From assembly GCF_037023745.1 (NCBI RefSeq), contig NZ_CP146101.1, positions 7,482,001 to 7,546,000 of the forward strand: 64,000 nt of DNA. The letters are read 5' to 3'. Shown here piece after piece: positions 1 through 8,161 of the stretch. Origin of the DNA: Streptomyces sp. SCSIO 30461. Its GTDB lineage: Bacteria > Actinomycetota > Actinomycetes > Streptomycetales > Streptomycetaceae. The position numbers and the translations under genes were made by a program. Each line of letters opens with the position of its first letter. Position 1 is the first letter of the stretch. A model generated the notes under the pieces. It was not told the origin of the DNA. It ran no database searches and saw only the letters and a program-made list of their open reading frames with translations.

Positions 1-254
1 CGCAGTCGGCGCGCCACGTCCTCGTGGTCGGCCGCGTCGGAGAGCGAGATGCCGACGAGCGCGGTGACACCCAGGCCGAGCGAGGCGGAGTCGACGGTGG
101 CCCGATAGCCGGTGATGACACCGGCGGCTTCCAGACGGTTGATGCGGTCGGTGACGGAGGGACCGGAGAGTCCGACGAGCCGGCCGAGCTCGGCGTACGA
201 AGCCCTGCCGTTCTCGCGCAGAGCCTGGATGAGCTGCCTATCCACGGCGTCCAT
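1..254 (-). CDS. Lrp/AsnC-family transcriptional regulator (partial, runs off left edge)
   Basis: The minus strand from an ATG at 254 reads MDAVDRQLIQALRENGRASY and continues with a winged HTH (about residues 16-45, AELGRLVGLSGPSVTDRINR), the classic AsnC-type N-terminus. The start of the RAM ligand-binding half follows (GYRATVDSASLGLGVTALVG) before the window ends. Members bind amino acids or related effectors and control metabolic genes as oligomers. The gene is divergent from a tiny basic ORF and lies upstream of menaquinone genes, but no target can be read from the sequence. The C-terminal half is outside the window. Family assignment is firm; ligand unknown. Confidence 0.9.
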   Translation of the reverse strand, partial: MDAVDRQLIQALRENGRASYAELGRLVGLSGPSVTDRINRLEAAGVITGYRATVDSASLGLGVTALVGISLSDAADHEDVARRL

Positions 255-380
255 ATGCCTGAGCCTTCCATTATTCAGCGATACCGCAAGTTTACGTGTA
301 GAATCTAAGGCACACAGGGGCGACACCCTGTGAATCTTTCAAACGATCAAAAACGATCTATACAGGAGATGACACTCACC

Positions 381-524
381 GTGTACACGATCGAGATGGC
401 CCACGCCCACATGAGGCAGCTTCAGGAGCTGGCCAACCGCTCGCGTGCCCACCAGCCTGCTGCCGCCTACCGCATCGACCGGGGCTCTGCCCGCTCCGCC
501 CGTCGCGCGGCCAAGAAGCGCTAG
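381..524 (+). CDS. small basic hypothetical protein
   Basis: An unrecognised protein of 47-64 residues. The open frame begins at GTG 330, with other candidate starts at ATG 369 and GTG 381. An AGGAG at 364-368 lies directly before ATG 369 and 12 nt before GTG 381, so the start is unsettled. The protein is helical and Arg/Ala-rich, ending RSARRAAKKR, with AHAHMRQLQELANRSRAHQ in the middle. Such a basic tail would suit nucleic-acid or membrane-surface contact, but that is inference. It is divergent from the Lrp gene and may share its control region. Confidence 0.55.
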   Translation: MYTIEMAHAHMRQLQELANRSRAHQPAAAYRIDRGSARSARRAAKKR

Positions 525-543
525 TCCTCAGCCGGCTGCTCGT

Positions 544-1236
544 TCAGTCACTACGGGACTGGGCACCTCCCAGCTCCCCTTCCCAGCGGCGGTACAGCCG
601 GTGCGGCACCCCTGCCGCGTCCAGCACCCGCCCCGCGACGAAGTCCACCAGATCCTGGATGTGCGTCGCGCCCGCGTAGAACGCCGGAGAGGCGGGCAGC
701 ACCACTGCGCCCGCCTCGTCCAGCGCCACCAGATGCCTGAGGGTCTGCCCGTTCAGCGGAGTCTCCCGCAACGCGACCACCAGCTTGCGGCGCTCCTTCA
801 GCATCACGCTCGCCGCACGTTGGAGCAGGTCCTTCGAGAGCCCGAGCGCCACCCCCGCGACACACGCCGTGGATGCCGGCACGATCAGCATCCCCCTGAC
901 CGGGTACGAACCCGACGACGGTCCGGCGGCGAGGTCCCCGGCCGACCAGTGGCGTACGTCCGCCAAAGCCGCATCGGCCACCGCGAACGTACCCGGCTTG
1001 CCGTCGGCCCCGCGGGACAGCCACTCGCGCAGATCGTCCCGCCAGTGCGCGTCACGGAAGGCGATCCCCGTCTCGTCCAGAAGAGTGAGCCGCGACGCGC
1101 GCGACACCACCAGATCCACGCTCTCGCCCGCGTCGAGCAGCCCGCGCAGCACGGCTGCCGCATACGGGGTGCCCGATGCCCCGGAGACCCCGACGACCCA
1201 CGGGGTGCGCTGGGCGGTGCGGTTGGCGTCATTCAT
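544..1236 (-). CDS. mqnM: UbiX-like flavin prenyltransferase of the futalosine menaquinone pathway
   Basis: The 230-residue protein opens with the UbiX signature WVVGVSGASGTPYAAAVLRG and contains the VIPAS-like segment LIVPASTACVAGVALG. UbiX enzymes join dimethylallyl phosphate to FMN to make prenyl-FMN, the cofactor of UbiD decarboxylases. A UbiD (2961-4412) and a UbiA prenyltransferase (2062-2964) lie just downstream on the same strand, separated only by the opposite-strand rhomboid gene. In Streptomyces this trio performs the late futalosine-route steps, so the mqnM assignment rests on family plus context. The N-terminal 12 residues before the Rossmann strand are a dispensable extension. 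Confidence 0.88.
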   Translation of the reverse strand: MNDANRTAQRTPWVVGVSGASGTPYAAAVLRGLLDAGESVDLVVSRASRLTLLDETGIAFRDAHWRDDLREWLSRGADGKPGTFAVADAALADVRHWSAGDLAAGPSSGSYPVRGMLIVPASTACVAGVALGLSKDLLQRAASVMLKERRKLVVALRETPLNGQTLRHLVALDEAGAVVLPASPAFYAGATHIQDLVDFVAGRVLDAAGVPHRLYRRWEGELGGAQSRSD

Positions 1237-1332
1237 GGATCGAGCCTATCCGGCCATGTGATGGCGGAACCGAGTAAGGTACCCCGGACGTTTCCGGGGG
1301 AGACGCAGGGCGCGGGACCACAGGGGGCCGTC

Positions 1333-1965
1333 ATGGCAGCAGCATCCGCGAGACCGTCGGGATCGGCCTCGGGCGGCAGACTGGCCGGGCGCGCCGCCAC
1401 GGCCGCCGTGCTGATGATCGGCTGGATCGCCCTGCTGTGGGTGCTGGAGATCGTCGACTTCGCCACCGGCCATGCCCTGGACTCGTACGGGGTCACCGCG
1501 CGTGAGCCGTCCGAGCTGGCGGACATCCTGCCCGCCGCCTTCCTCCACTACGGTTTCGGCCATGTCGCCGCCAACAGCGTGCCGCTGCTGGTGCTCGGCT
1601 TCCTCGCCGCGCTGGGAGCCGGAACGGGCCGGTTCGCCGGGGTCGTCCTGACCGTCATCGCGGCCTCGGGCCTCGGGGTGTGGCTGACCTCCCCTCCCGG
1701 CTCGGTCACCCTGGGCGCGTCAGGTGTCGTCTTCGGGCTGTTCGGCTATGTGCTCGCGCGTGGCTTCGTGGACCGCAGCGTCCGCGATGTGCTGATCGGA
1801 CTGCTGGTGGCCGGGCTCTACGGCTCGATCCTGTGGGGCGTGCTGCCCGTCGACGGCGGGATCAGCTGGCAGGCGCATCTGTTCGGACTGCTGGGCGGCG
1901 TCGCGGCGGCGTTCCTGTTCCGCAGGCGGCGGGTGGCGACGGGCGCCGCGGCGCTCACGGCGTAG
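1333..1965 (+). CDS. rhomboid-family intramembrane serine protease
   Basis: This 210-residue polytopic membrane protein carries the rhomboid catalytic pair: Ser130 in LGASGVVFG and His182 in SWQAHLFG. The upstream helix has the typical H-x3-N pattern (His77, Asn81 in HYGFGHVAANSVPLL). Hydrophobic segments near residues 24-42, 68-95, 102-118, 127-142, 152-170 and 180-198 fit a six-helix core. The ATG at 1333 was chosen because an AGGGGG (1322-1327) precedes it; the frame is open further upstream without such a signal. It lies on the opposite strand between mqnM and mqnP, so it is probably unrelated to menaquinone. Substrate unknown. Confidence 0.88.
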   Translation: MAAASARPSGSASGGRLAGRAATAAVLMIGWIALLWVLEIVDFATGHALDSYGVTAREPSELADILPAAFLHYGFGHVAANSVPLLVLGFLAALGAGTGRFAGVVLTVIAASGLGVWLTSPPGSVTLGASGVVFGLFGYVLARGFVDRSVRDVLIGLLVAGLYGSILWGVLPVDGGISWQAHLFGLLGGVAAAFLFRRRRVATGAAALTA

Positions 1966-2061
1966 GAGGCGAGCCAGGGGCGCCTGGGGCCACCGGAAGG
2001 CCTCCCGTGTGCAGGGAGAGCTTGCCGATGCCGGTCTCCACGACGACCAGCTGCACGGCAG

Positions 2062-2964
2062 CTACAGGGTGAGACCTCGAACGACCAGATCGATCAGCGC
2101 ACACACGAACAGGGCAATCCCGATGAACCCGTTGACGGTGAAGAACGCCCGGTTCAGCCGGGACAGGTCGTGCGGCGTCACGATCGTGTGCTCGTAGGCG
2201 AACGCCACCGCGACGATCACCAGACCGGCCCAGAAGAACAGCCCGGCGCCGGTCGCCAGCGCGTACCAGACCAGCAGGCCCATGGTCACGGCATGGCAGA
2301 CCCGCGCCCCCCACAGCGCGGCCGGAATGCCGAAGCGGGCCGGGAACGACTTCACCCCGTGGGCCCGGTCGGCCTGGACGTCCTGGCAGGCGAAGATCAG
2401 GTCGAAACCGCCGATCCAGATGCCGACCGCGAGGCCGAGGATCACCGGGTCCCAGGACCAGGTGCCGGTGACCGCGAGCCACGCCCCGACCGGTCCTATG
2501 GCCTGGGCGAGGCCCAGGATGGCGTGCGGGTAGTTCGTGAACCGCTTCCCGTACGGGTAGACCACCATCGGGACGACCGCGAGCGGCGCGAGCGCCAGGC
2601 ACAGCGGGTTGAGCAGGGCGGCGGCGCCCAGGAAGACCACCAGGGCGATGCCCGCCCCGGTCCAGGCGGACCGCACCGACACGGCGCCCGTCACCAGTTC
2701 GCGGTTGGCGGTACGCGGGTTACGGGCGTCGATCTCGCGGTCGATGATCCGGTTGCAGGCCATCGCGAACGTGCGCAGGCCCACCATGCACACCGTGACC
2801 AGCAGCAGCGTCACCCAGTCGATGCGCCCGTCGATCCGGAACATGGCCGTCAGCGCGGCGATGTAGGCGAAGGGCAGCGCGAAGACGGAATGCTCGATCA
2901 TCACCAGGCGCAGGAACGCCTTGGTGCGGCCGGGACCCGGGACCGCCGCGGCCGAAGCGCTCAC
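2062..2964 (-). CDS. mqnP: UbiA-family prenyltransferase for menaquinone synthesis
   Basis: The 300-residue protein has about nine membrane helices and the two Asp-rich UbiA motifs: Asn71/Asp75/Asp79 in NRIIDREIDARNP and a second in DLIFACQDVQADRAHG. UbiA enzymes bind polyprenyl diphosphate through Mg2+ on these aspartates and prenylate an aromatic acid. In the futalosine route the acceptor is 1,4-dihydroxy-6-naphthoate or a derivative. The start ATG at 2964 overlaps the mqnL stop by 4 nt (ATGA), so the pair is translationally coupled. Gene symbol is from family and neighbourhood. Confidence 0.9.
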   Translation of the reverse strand: MSASAAAVPGPGRTKAFLRLVMIEHSVFALPFAYIAALTAMFRIDGRIDWVTLLLVTVCMVGLRTFAMACNRIIDREIDARNPRTANRELVTGAVSVRSAWTGAGIALVVFLGAAALLNPLCLALAPLAVVPMVVYPYGKRFTNYPHAILGLAQAIGPVGAWLAVTGTWSWDPVILGLAVGIWIGGFDLIFACQDVQADRAHGVKSFPARFGIPAALWGARVCHAVTMGLLVWYALATGAGLFFWAGLVIVAVAFAYEHTIVTPHDLSRLNRAFFTVNGFIGIALFVCALIDLVVRGLTL

Positions 2965-4412
2965 AGGCCGTACTCCTTCCAGCGGCGGTCGACCAGCGCC
3001 GCCGTGTCCGGGTCGGAAAGCACCATCTCGGGCCAGCCGCCGTCCCGGGTGTAGCCCTCCTCAAGCCACTTCCTGGTCGCGTCGACACCCGCCTTGCCGC
3101 CCCAGAACTGCTGGTACGAGGAGTGGTCAAGGTGGTCCACCGGGCCCTCCACGACCGTCAGGTCGCGGGCGTAGTCCGTGTTGCCGAGGGCCCGCCAGGC
3201 GACCTCGTGCAGATCGTGGACGTCGCAGTCGGAGTCCACGACCACGATCAGCTTGGTCAGCGACATCATGTGCGCGCCCCAGATGGCGTGCATCACCTTC
3301 TGGGCGTGCTTCGGGTACTTCTTGTCGATCGAGACGATCGCACAGTTGTGGAAGCCGCCGGCCTCGGGCAGGTGGTAGTCCACGATGTCCGGGACGATGA
3401 CCTTCAGCAGCGGGAGGAAGAAGCGCTCGGTGGCGCGGCCCAGCGGGCCGTCCTCGGTCGGGGGGCGGCCGACCACGATCGACTGGAGCAGCGGGCGCCG
3501 GCGCATCGTCACACAGTCGATGGTCAGCGCCGGGAAGGGCTCCTGCGGGGTGTAGAAGCCGGTGTGGTCGCCGAACGGGCCCTCGGGCAGCATCTCGCCG
3601 GGCTCCAGCCAGCCCTCGATGACGACCTCGGCGTTCGCCGGGACCTGGAGCGGGACGGTCTTGCAGTCGACCATCTCGATCCGCTTGCCCTGGAGAAAAC
3701 CCGCGAAGAGGTACTCGTCGATGTCGCCGGGGAGCGGCGCGGTCGAGGCGTAAGTCACGGCGGGCGGGCAGCCGAAGGCGATCGCGACCGGCAGCCTCTC
3801 ACCGCGCCGCGCCGCCACCTGGTAGTGGTTGCGGCTGTCCTTGTGGATCTGCCAGTGCATGCCGATGGTGCGCTTGTCGTGGCGCTGGAGGCGGTAGAGC
3901 CCGAGGTTGCGGACGCCGGTCTCGGGGTCCTTGGTGTGGGTCAGCCCCAGGTTGAAGAACGAGCCGCCGTCGTCGGGCCAGGTGAACAGCGCGGGCAGCT
4001 GCTCCAGATCGACCTCGTCACCGCGCAGCACGACCTCCTGCACCGGGGCGTCCTTGACCTTCTTCGGCGGCACATGGGTCATGGCGCCCAGCTTCCCGAA
4101 CGCCTCGCGTACGCCCATGAACCCGTGCGGCAGCTCGGGCTTGAGCAGCCCGCCGATCTTCGCGCTGATCTCGTCGTACGACTTCAGGCCCAGCGCCTTG
4201 AGGAGGCGGCGGTCCGTGCCGTAGACGTTCATCGCCAGCGGCATGGCGGAACCGCGCACGTTCTCGAAGAGCAGAGCGGGGCCGCCGGACTTCTGGACCC
4301 GGTCGACGATCTCCCCGACTTCGAGGTAGGGATCGACTTCGGCCTTGATGCGCTTGAGGTCGCCCTCGCGCTCCAGTGCACGCAGCAGCGAGCGAAGATC
4401 GTCGTAAGCCAT
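2961..4412 (-). CDS. mqnL: UbiD-family prenyl-FMN-dependent decarboxylase
   Basis: A 483-residue full-length UbiD homologue. It starts MAYDDLRSLLRALEREGDLK and carries segments typical of the family: IHKDSRNHYQVA (cofactor region), EGPFGDHTGFYTP (catalytic acid region) and VVVDSDCDVHDLHEVAWRAL near the C-terminus. UbiD enzymes use prenyl-FMN, here presumably supplied by the UbiX at 544-1236, to decarboxylate an aromatic substrate. In Streptomyces the homologue acts late in the futalosine pathway. It leads a two-gene unit with mqnP (4-nt overlap) and is divergent from the membrane gene at 4498. Confidence 0.9.
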   Translation of the reverse strand: MAYDDLRSLLRALEREGDLKRIKAEVDPYLEVGEIVDRVQKSGGPALLFENVRGSAMPLAMNVYGTDRRLLKALGLKSYDEISAKIGGLLKPELPHGFMGVREAFGKLGAMTHVPPKKVKDAPVQEVVLRGDEVDLEQLPALFTWPDDGGSFFNLGLTHTKDPETGVRNLGLYRLQRHDKRTIGMHWQIHKDSRNHYQVAARRGERLPVAIAFGCPPAVTYASTAPLPGDIDEYLFAGFLQGKRIEMVDCKTVPLQVPANAEVVIEGWLEPGEMLPEGPFGDHTGFYTPQEPFPALTIDCVTMRRRPLLQSIVVGRPPTEDGPLGRATERFFLPLLKVIVPDIVDYHLPEAGGFHNCAIVSIDKKYPKHAQKVMHAIWGAHMMSLTKLIVVVDSDCDVHDLHEVAWRALGNTDYARDLTVVEGPVDHLDHSSYQQFWGGKAGVDATRKWLEEGYTRDGGWPEMVLSDPDTAALVDRRWKEYGL

Positions 4413-4497
4413 GCCGTCCAGTATCTGCCACTCGCTAGGCTGGAACCGTCACGGGGGCCGCTAACCGGCCCCGATCTCCGCACGCAGGGGGCCGCCA

Positions 4498-4911
4498 ATG
4501 TTCCGGGTGCTGATGTTCTTGGTGCCGCTGGCGCTCAGCATCTACGCCTTCATCGACTGCATCTCCACGGACGAGAAGGAGATCAGGTACATCCCCAAAC
4601 CGATCTGGGCGATCCTCGTGCTGCTGTTCCCGCTCGTCGGGTCGATCTCCTGGCTGATCGCGGGGAAGGACCGGTCGGCGCGGCGCCCTTCGCGGCGCGG
4701 CGGCGGCGGCGGATGGGTGGCGCCGGACGACAATCCGGAGTTCCTGAAGTCGCTGGGTGACGAGAACCGCCAGGCCAAGGACGTCGAGCCCGGCCGGGAA
4801 CGGGACGGCGAGCGGAGCGGCGAGCAGGGCCCGGGGCGCGACGAGGACAGCGCTCGCGAGCAGGAGCGACGCAGGCGGGACGGCGGCGAATCCGGCGGTG
4901 GCCAGGCCTGA
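4498..4911 (+). CDS. PLDc_N-type small membrane protein with charged tail
   Basis: The 137-residue protein has two membrane helices in the first 60 residues ([20 protein letters not shown] and [20 protein letters not shown]) with the loop [14 protein letters not shown]. This is the PLDc_N (phospholipase D N-terminal) motif often found as a stand-alone actinobacterial protein. The rest is a hydrophilic Glu/Arg/Gly-rich tail with no fold visible. No catalytic HKD motif is present, so it is not a phospholipase. A GGGGG lies 7-8 nt before the ATG. Role unknown. Confidence 0.8.
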   Translation: MFRVLMFLVPLALSIYAFIDCISTDEKEIRYIPKPIWAILVLLFPLVGSISWLIAGKDRSARRPSRRGGGGGWVAPDDNPEFLKSLGDENRQAKDVEPGRERDGERSGEQGPGRDEDSAREQERRRRDGGESGGGQA

Positions 4912-5052
4912 CGAGGGCCGTCCGGCTGACCGGCTGACCGGCTGACGAGAGTCGGCCCGTCTGGCGCCTGACTCCCTGCTCCTGACCGGGTCTCATCGCC
5001 CGAAGCCGCGTCGCTCTGGCATCCGGCGCCGCCTGCGCGGGACAGTGGGCGC

Positions 5053-5508
5053 ATGGACCAGGAGCAGGCACGGCGGTGGCTGACCACCGCGCTCGACGAA
5101 GCCCGCGCGGGGCTCGCCGAGGGCGGTATCCCCATCGGCGCGGCCCTCTACGGCCCGGACGGCGCGCTGCTCGGCCACGGGCGCAACCGCCGCGTACAGG
5201 ACGGTGATCCCTCACTGCACGCCGAGACCGCCGCGTTCCGCGCTGCGGGGCGACGGCGCTCGTACCGGGGCACGACGGTGGTCACCACCCTGTCCCCCTG
5301 CTGGTACTGCGCAGGGCTCGTGCGGCAGTTCGGCATCTCGCGGGTGGTGGTCGGCGAGGCGGACACCTTTCCCGGCGCCCAGGGCTGGCTGGCCGCGCAC
5401 GGGGTGGATGTGATCGTGCTCAAGGACCCGGACTGCACGGCCCTGATGCGCGAGTTCATCCGTACCAGCCCCGAGCTGTGGAACGAGGACATCGGCGATG
5501 ACACATGA
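5053..5508 (+). CDS. cytidine/deoxycytidylate-type nucleoside deaminase
   Basis: The 151-residue protein shows the zinc deaminase signature: His56 and Glu58 in SLHAETAAF and Cys83/Cys86 in LSPCWYCAGLV. His56 and the two cysteines bind Zn and Glu58 is the proton shuttle. It resembles cytosine/guanine deaminase-like proteins more than TadA, since the PCWYC signature and the INDEWELL-like tail (ELWNEDIGDD) match yeast-type cytosine deaminases. The stop overlaps the next gene by 11 nt, suggesting an operon with the 2OG oxygenase. Substrate is inferred to be a free base or nucleoside. Confidence 0.85.
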   Translation: MDQEQARRWLTTALDEARAGLAEGGIPIGAALYGPDGALLGHGRNRRVQDGDPSLHAETAAFRAAGRRRSYRGTTVVTTLSPCWYCAGLVRQFGISRVVVGEADTFPGAQGWLAAHGVDVIVLKDPDCTALMREFIRTSPELWNEDIGDDT

Positions 5509-6427
5509 CGTGATCCCGGTCATCGCCCTGGAGCCGTGGTTCTCCGGGGACCCGGCCGCCCGCGCCGGGACCGCCGCCACCGTCGACGCCGCGCTGCGCA
5601 CCGCTGGGTTCCTGCTGGTCACCGACCACGGTGTGGACCCGGAGCTGGGCGGCCGGATCCGGGAGTCGGCGCATGACTTCTTCAAGCTGCCGCCGGCGGC
5701 CAAGGAGCCGTACGGGGTCAAGGTCGGCGGGCGCGGCTGGCTCGGTCCGGGTGCGGAGGCCAACGCATACGCCGAGGGCACCCCGACACCGCCCGACCTG
5801 AAGGAGTCGCTTTCCTTCGCGGCGGACGAGCCGATCGGGGTCCCGGCGGTGGACGCCGAGTGGTTCCTGCCCAACAACTGGCCGCGTGAGGTGCCCGCGC
5901 TCAGACCTGCCGTGGAGGCGTATCTGCGGCAGATGCGGGAGCTGTCGGACCGTCTGCTCGGGCTGCTCGGTGCCGCGCTCGGTGGGCCCGAGGATTTCTT
6001 CACCCGGCACACAGGCCATCCGACCTGGGGTTTCAACATCAACTGGTATCCGGGCCGTGACACCGTCGGGGAGCCGGAGCCGGGGCAGTTCCGGATCGGC
6101 CCGCACACCGACTTCGGCACGGTCACCGTGCTCGACCGGCAGGCCGGCAAGGGCGGACTCCAGGTGTTCACGGACACCGGAGGCTGGCAGGACGCACCCT
6201 GGGTGCCCGGTTCGCTGACCGTCAACATCGGCGATCTGATGGCCCGCTGGACGGACGGCCGCTGGTGCTCGGGCCGCCACCGGGTGCTGCCGCCGCCCGC
6301 CGACATACCGGCTGAGGAGCTGATGTCGCTCGTCTACTTCTACGAGTGCGACCCGGGCACGGATGTCCGGGGCATCGACTCGCACGCGTACCTGCGGGCC
6401 AAGCTGGACTCGATCACGGTCGGCTGA
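5498..6427 (+). CDS. 2-oxoglutarate/Fe(II) oxygenase, isopenicillin N synthase-like
   Basis: The 309-residue protein begins VIPVIALEPW and has the N-terminal DIOX_N region (TDHGVDPELGGRIRESAHDF). The iron-binding facial triad follows: HTD in RIGPHTDFGTVTVL and a distal His in WCSGRHRVLPP. The 2OG-binding Arg expected later is less clear. The family hydroxylates or desaturates small molecules. It overlaps the deaminase gene by 11 nt, suggesting that the two modify a related nitrogenous base or nucleoside, which is inference. Its 3' end overlaps the convergent SRPBCC gene by 14 bp. Confidence 0.86.
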   Translation: MTHDVIPVIALEPWFSGDPAARAGTAATVDAALRTAGFLLVTDHGVDPELGGRIRESAHDFFKLPPAAKEPYGVKVGGRGWLGPGAEANAYAEGTPTPPDLKESLSFAADEPIGVPAVDAEWFLPNNWPREVPALRPAVEAYLRQMRELSDRLLGLLGAALGGPEDFFTRHTGHPTWGFNINWYPGRDTVGEPEPGQFRIGPHTDFGTVTVLDRQAGKGGLQVFTDTGGWQDAPWVPGSLTVNIGDLMARWTDGRWCSGRHRVLPPPADIPAEELMSLVYFYECDPGTDVRGIDSHAYLRAKLDSITVG

Positions 6428-6947
6428 GGTAGTCGGCGCGCAGTTCGCGGAAGCGTTCCGGTGTCCGGGCTCCCCAGTCGGCGGGGTGCCCGTCGAGCGC
6501 CCGTTCGAGGTACTCGAAGTGCTGGTGCCAGCCCGCCAGGTTGTCGAGGCGCTGCTCGTCGGTCCCGGTGAACTCGTTGGTGAAACGCAGCACGGTCGCG
6601 AGCGAGTCGGCGGGCGCCGGTTCCAGGTGGAAGCGGATCCGGCCGTGCGGCTCGACGGTGTACTCGGCGACGGACTCCATGTCCCAGGCGGTCACACGCC
6701 CGGTGGCCACCGTCCCCTCGACATCGCCGGGGGCGTTGAGCCAGCGCAGCCGTACCCCGCCGCCCAGGTGTGTCTCCAGCAGGTCGGCGACCGCCAGCCA
6801 CTGCGGCAGACCCTCCGGAGTCGCGACGGCCGCCCATACCCGTACGACCGGATGGGGCAGCCGCACCACGAAGTGCAGAAGGTGGGTCGCGGTGCCGTCC
6901 CCGCCGTCGCGGGTCTCGCTGGTGCCATGAGGGATCGGTTCGCTCAT
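6414..6947 (-). CDS. SRPBCC/AHSA1-type ligand-binding protein
   Basis: A 177-residue START-like helix-grip protein. The pattern LPHPVVRVWAAVATPEGLPQWL at the N-terminus and GWHQHFEYLERALDG near the C-terminus are typical of AHSA1/SRPBCC proteins of Streptomyces. These bind hydrophobic ligands or act as cyclase-like helpers, and no specific function can be assigned. The ATG at 6947 is the first plausible start of the domain; the frame stays open upstream but without homology. It is convergent with the 2OG oxygenase. Confidence 0.78.
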   Translation of the reverse strand: MSEPIPHGTSETRDGGDGTATHLLHFVVRLPHPVVRVWAAVATPEGLPQWLAVADLLETHLGGGVRLRWLNAPGDVEGTVATGRVTAWDMESVAEYTVEPHGRIRFHLEPAPADSLATVLRFTNEFTGTDEQRLDNLAGWHQHFEYLERALDGHPADWGARTPERFRELRADYLSRP

Positions 6948-7075
6948 GGCACCAGCGTGGCCCGAGCGGCCGGGGGTCGCTACCGCGTGCGCCCACCCGG
7001 CCGACCGCGTATCGCCGACCGGAGCCGGGAAACGGGAGGCGGACGACTGGCGGCGGGGGCGGACGTGGGCGCGGG

Positions 7076-8161
7076 TCAGACGCCCGCGTAGCCGTGCAGG
7101 CTGTTCACGAACAGGTTGACCCCGTAGTAGTTGAAGAGGAAGCAGGCGAAGGCGACCAGCGCGATGTACGCAGCCTTGCGGCCCTTCCAACCGGCGGTGG
7201 CACGGGCGTGCAGATACGACGCGTACGCCACCCAGGTGATGAACGACCAGACCTCCTTGGCGTCCCAGCCCCAGTAGCGGCCCCAGGCGTCACCGGCCCA
7301 GATCGCACCGGCGATGATCGTGAAGGTCCACAGCGGGAAGATCGCCGCGTTGACGCGGTACGCGAACTTGTCCAGGCTGGCCGCCGACGGCAGCCGCTCC
7401 AGCACCGAGCGGGCGAAGGAGCCGGGGCTGCCACCGGTGGCCAGCTTGTTCTCGTACGAGTCGCGGAAGAGGTAGAGCGCGGTCGCGACGAAGCCGAGGT
7501 AGAAGACCGCCCCGCAGAAGATCGCGGTCGAGACGTGGATCCACAGCCAGTAGGAGTGGAGCGCCGGGACGAGCTGGTCGCTCTCGGTGTAGAGCCAGGT
7601 GGTGGCGATGCCGAGGTCCAGCAGCACCGTGGTCACCAGCGGCAGCCCGATCCAGCGGACGTTCTTCTTCGCCAGCAGGAAGCCGAGGTAGGCGCCCACC
7701 GCCACGGTGGAGAAGGTGGTGGAGAACTCGTACATGTTGCCCCAGGGGGCCCTCTGCACCGACAGCGCGCGGGTGATGACACCGGCGGCCTCGACCAGGA
7801 AGGCCAGGGCGGTCAGCGAGACCGCGATCCGTCCGTAGAGGTCGCCCTTGACGGTGCCGCCGGCCGCTCCGGGGCCGTCCGGGACGTCGCGCTGTCCGGC
7901 GGCCGCACGGGTGACGACCTTGGGGTGCTCCAGGACGCCGGTGCCGCCGACCTGCCGGGTGACACGGACCGCCGGTGCGGCGGCGGCCGCCGGGGCGGCG
8001 GAGGTCAGCGCGGCGGCGGTGCGCCCGACCTTGCTGCGGCTGCCGAACACCCACTCGGCGATATGCGCGAGGAAGGCCAGCGTGTAGACGGCCATCGAGG
8101 AGTAGATCAGCCCGTTGCTGAACTCCGCGAGGCTCTCGTTGGTGGCGGCGGCGAGCGTCAC
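7076..8161 (-). CDS. ccsB: cytochrome c maturation protein CcsB/ResC
   Basis: A 361-residue polytopic membrane protein with the haem-handling tryptophan-rich motif WGRYWGWDAKEVWSFITW in the C-terminal half, diagnostic of CcsB/CcsA (System II). With ResB it exports haem and attaches it to apocytochrome c. Its start overlaps the resB stop by 4 nt (ATGA), making it the last gene of resA-ccdA-resB-ccsB. A cytoplasmic Ala-rich loop interrupts the N-terminal part, as in other actinobacteria. Confidence 0.93.
   Translation of the reverse strand: MTLAAATNESLAEFSNGLIYSSMAVYTLAFLAHIAEWVFGSRSKVGRTAAALTSAAPAAAAAPAVRVTRQVGGTGVLEHPKVVTRAAAGQRDVPDGPGAAGGTVKGDLYGRIAVSLTALAFLVEAAGVITRALSVQRAPWGNMYEFSTTFSTVAVGAYLGFLLAKKNVRWIGLPLVTTVLLDLGIATTWLYTESDQLVPALHSYWLWIHVSTAIFCGAVFYLGFVATALYLFRDSYENKLATGGSPGSFARSVLERLPSAASLDKFAYRVNAAIFPLWTFTIIAGAIWAGDAWGRYWGWDAKEVWSFITWVAYASYLHARATAGWKGRKAAYIALVAFACFLFNYYGVNLFVNSLHGYAGV

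Noticed and set aside
445..1965. A long frame giving a 506-residue protein ending in the rhomboid domain
   Set aside because: The first ~295 residues are antisense to mqnM with shadow composition; the rhomboid starts at ATG 1333 with its own ribosome site.
3123..4760. 545-residue open frame on the plus strand
   Set aside because: It is antisense to the clearly recognised mqnL; Val/Asp/His-rich shadow composition and no domain.
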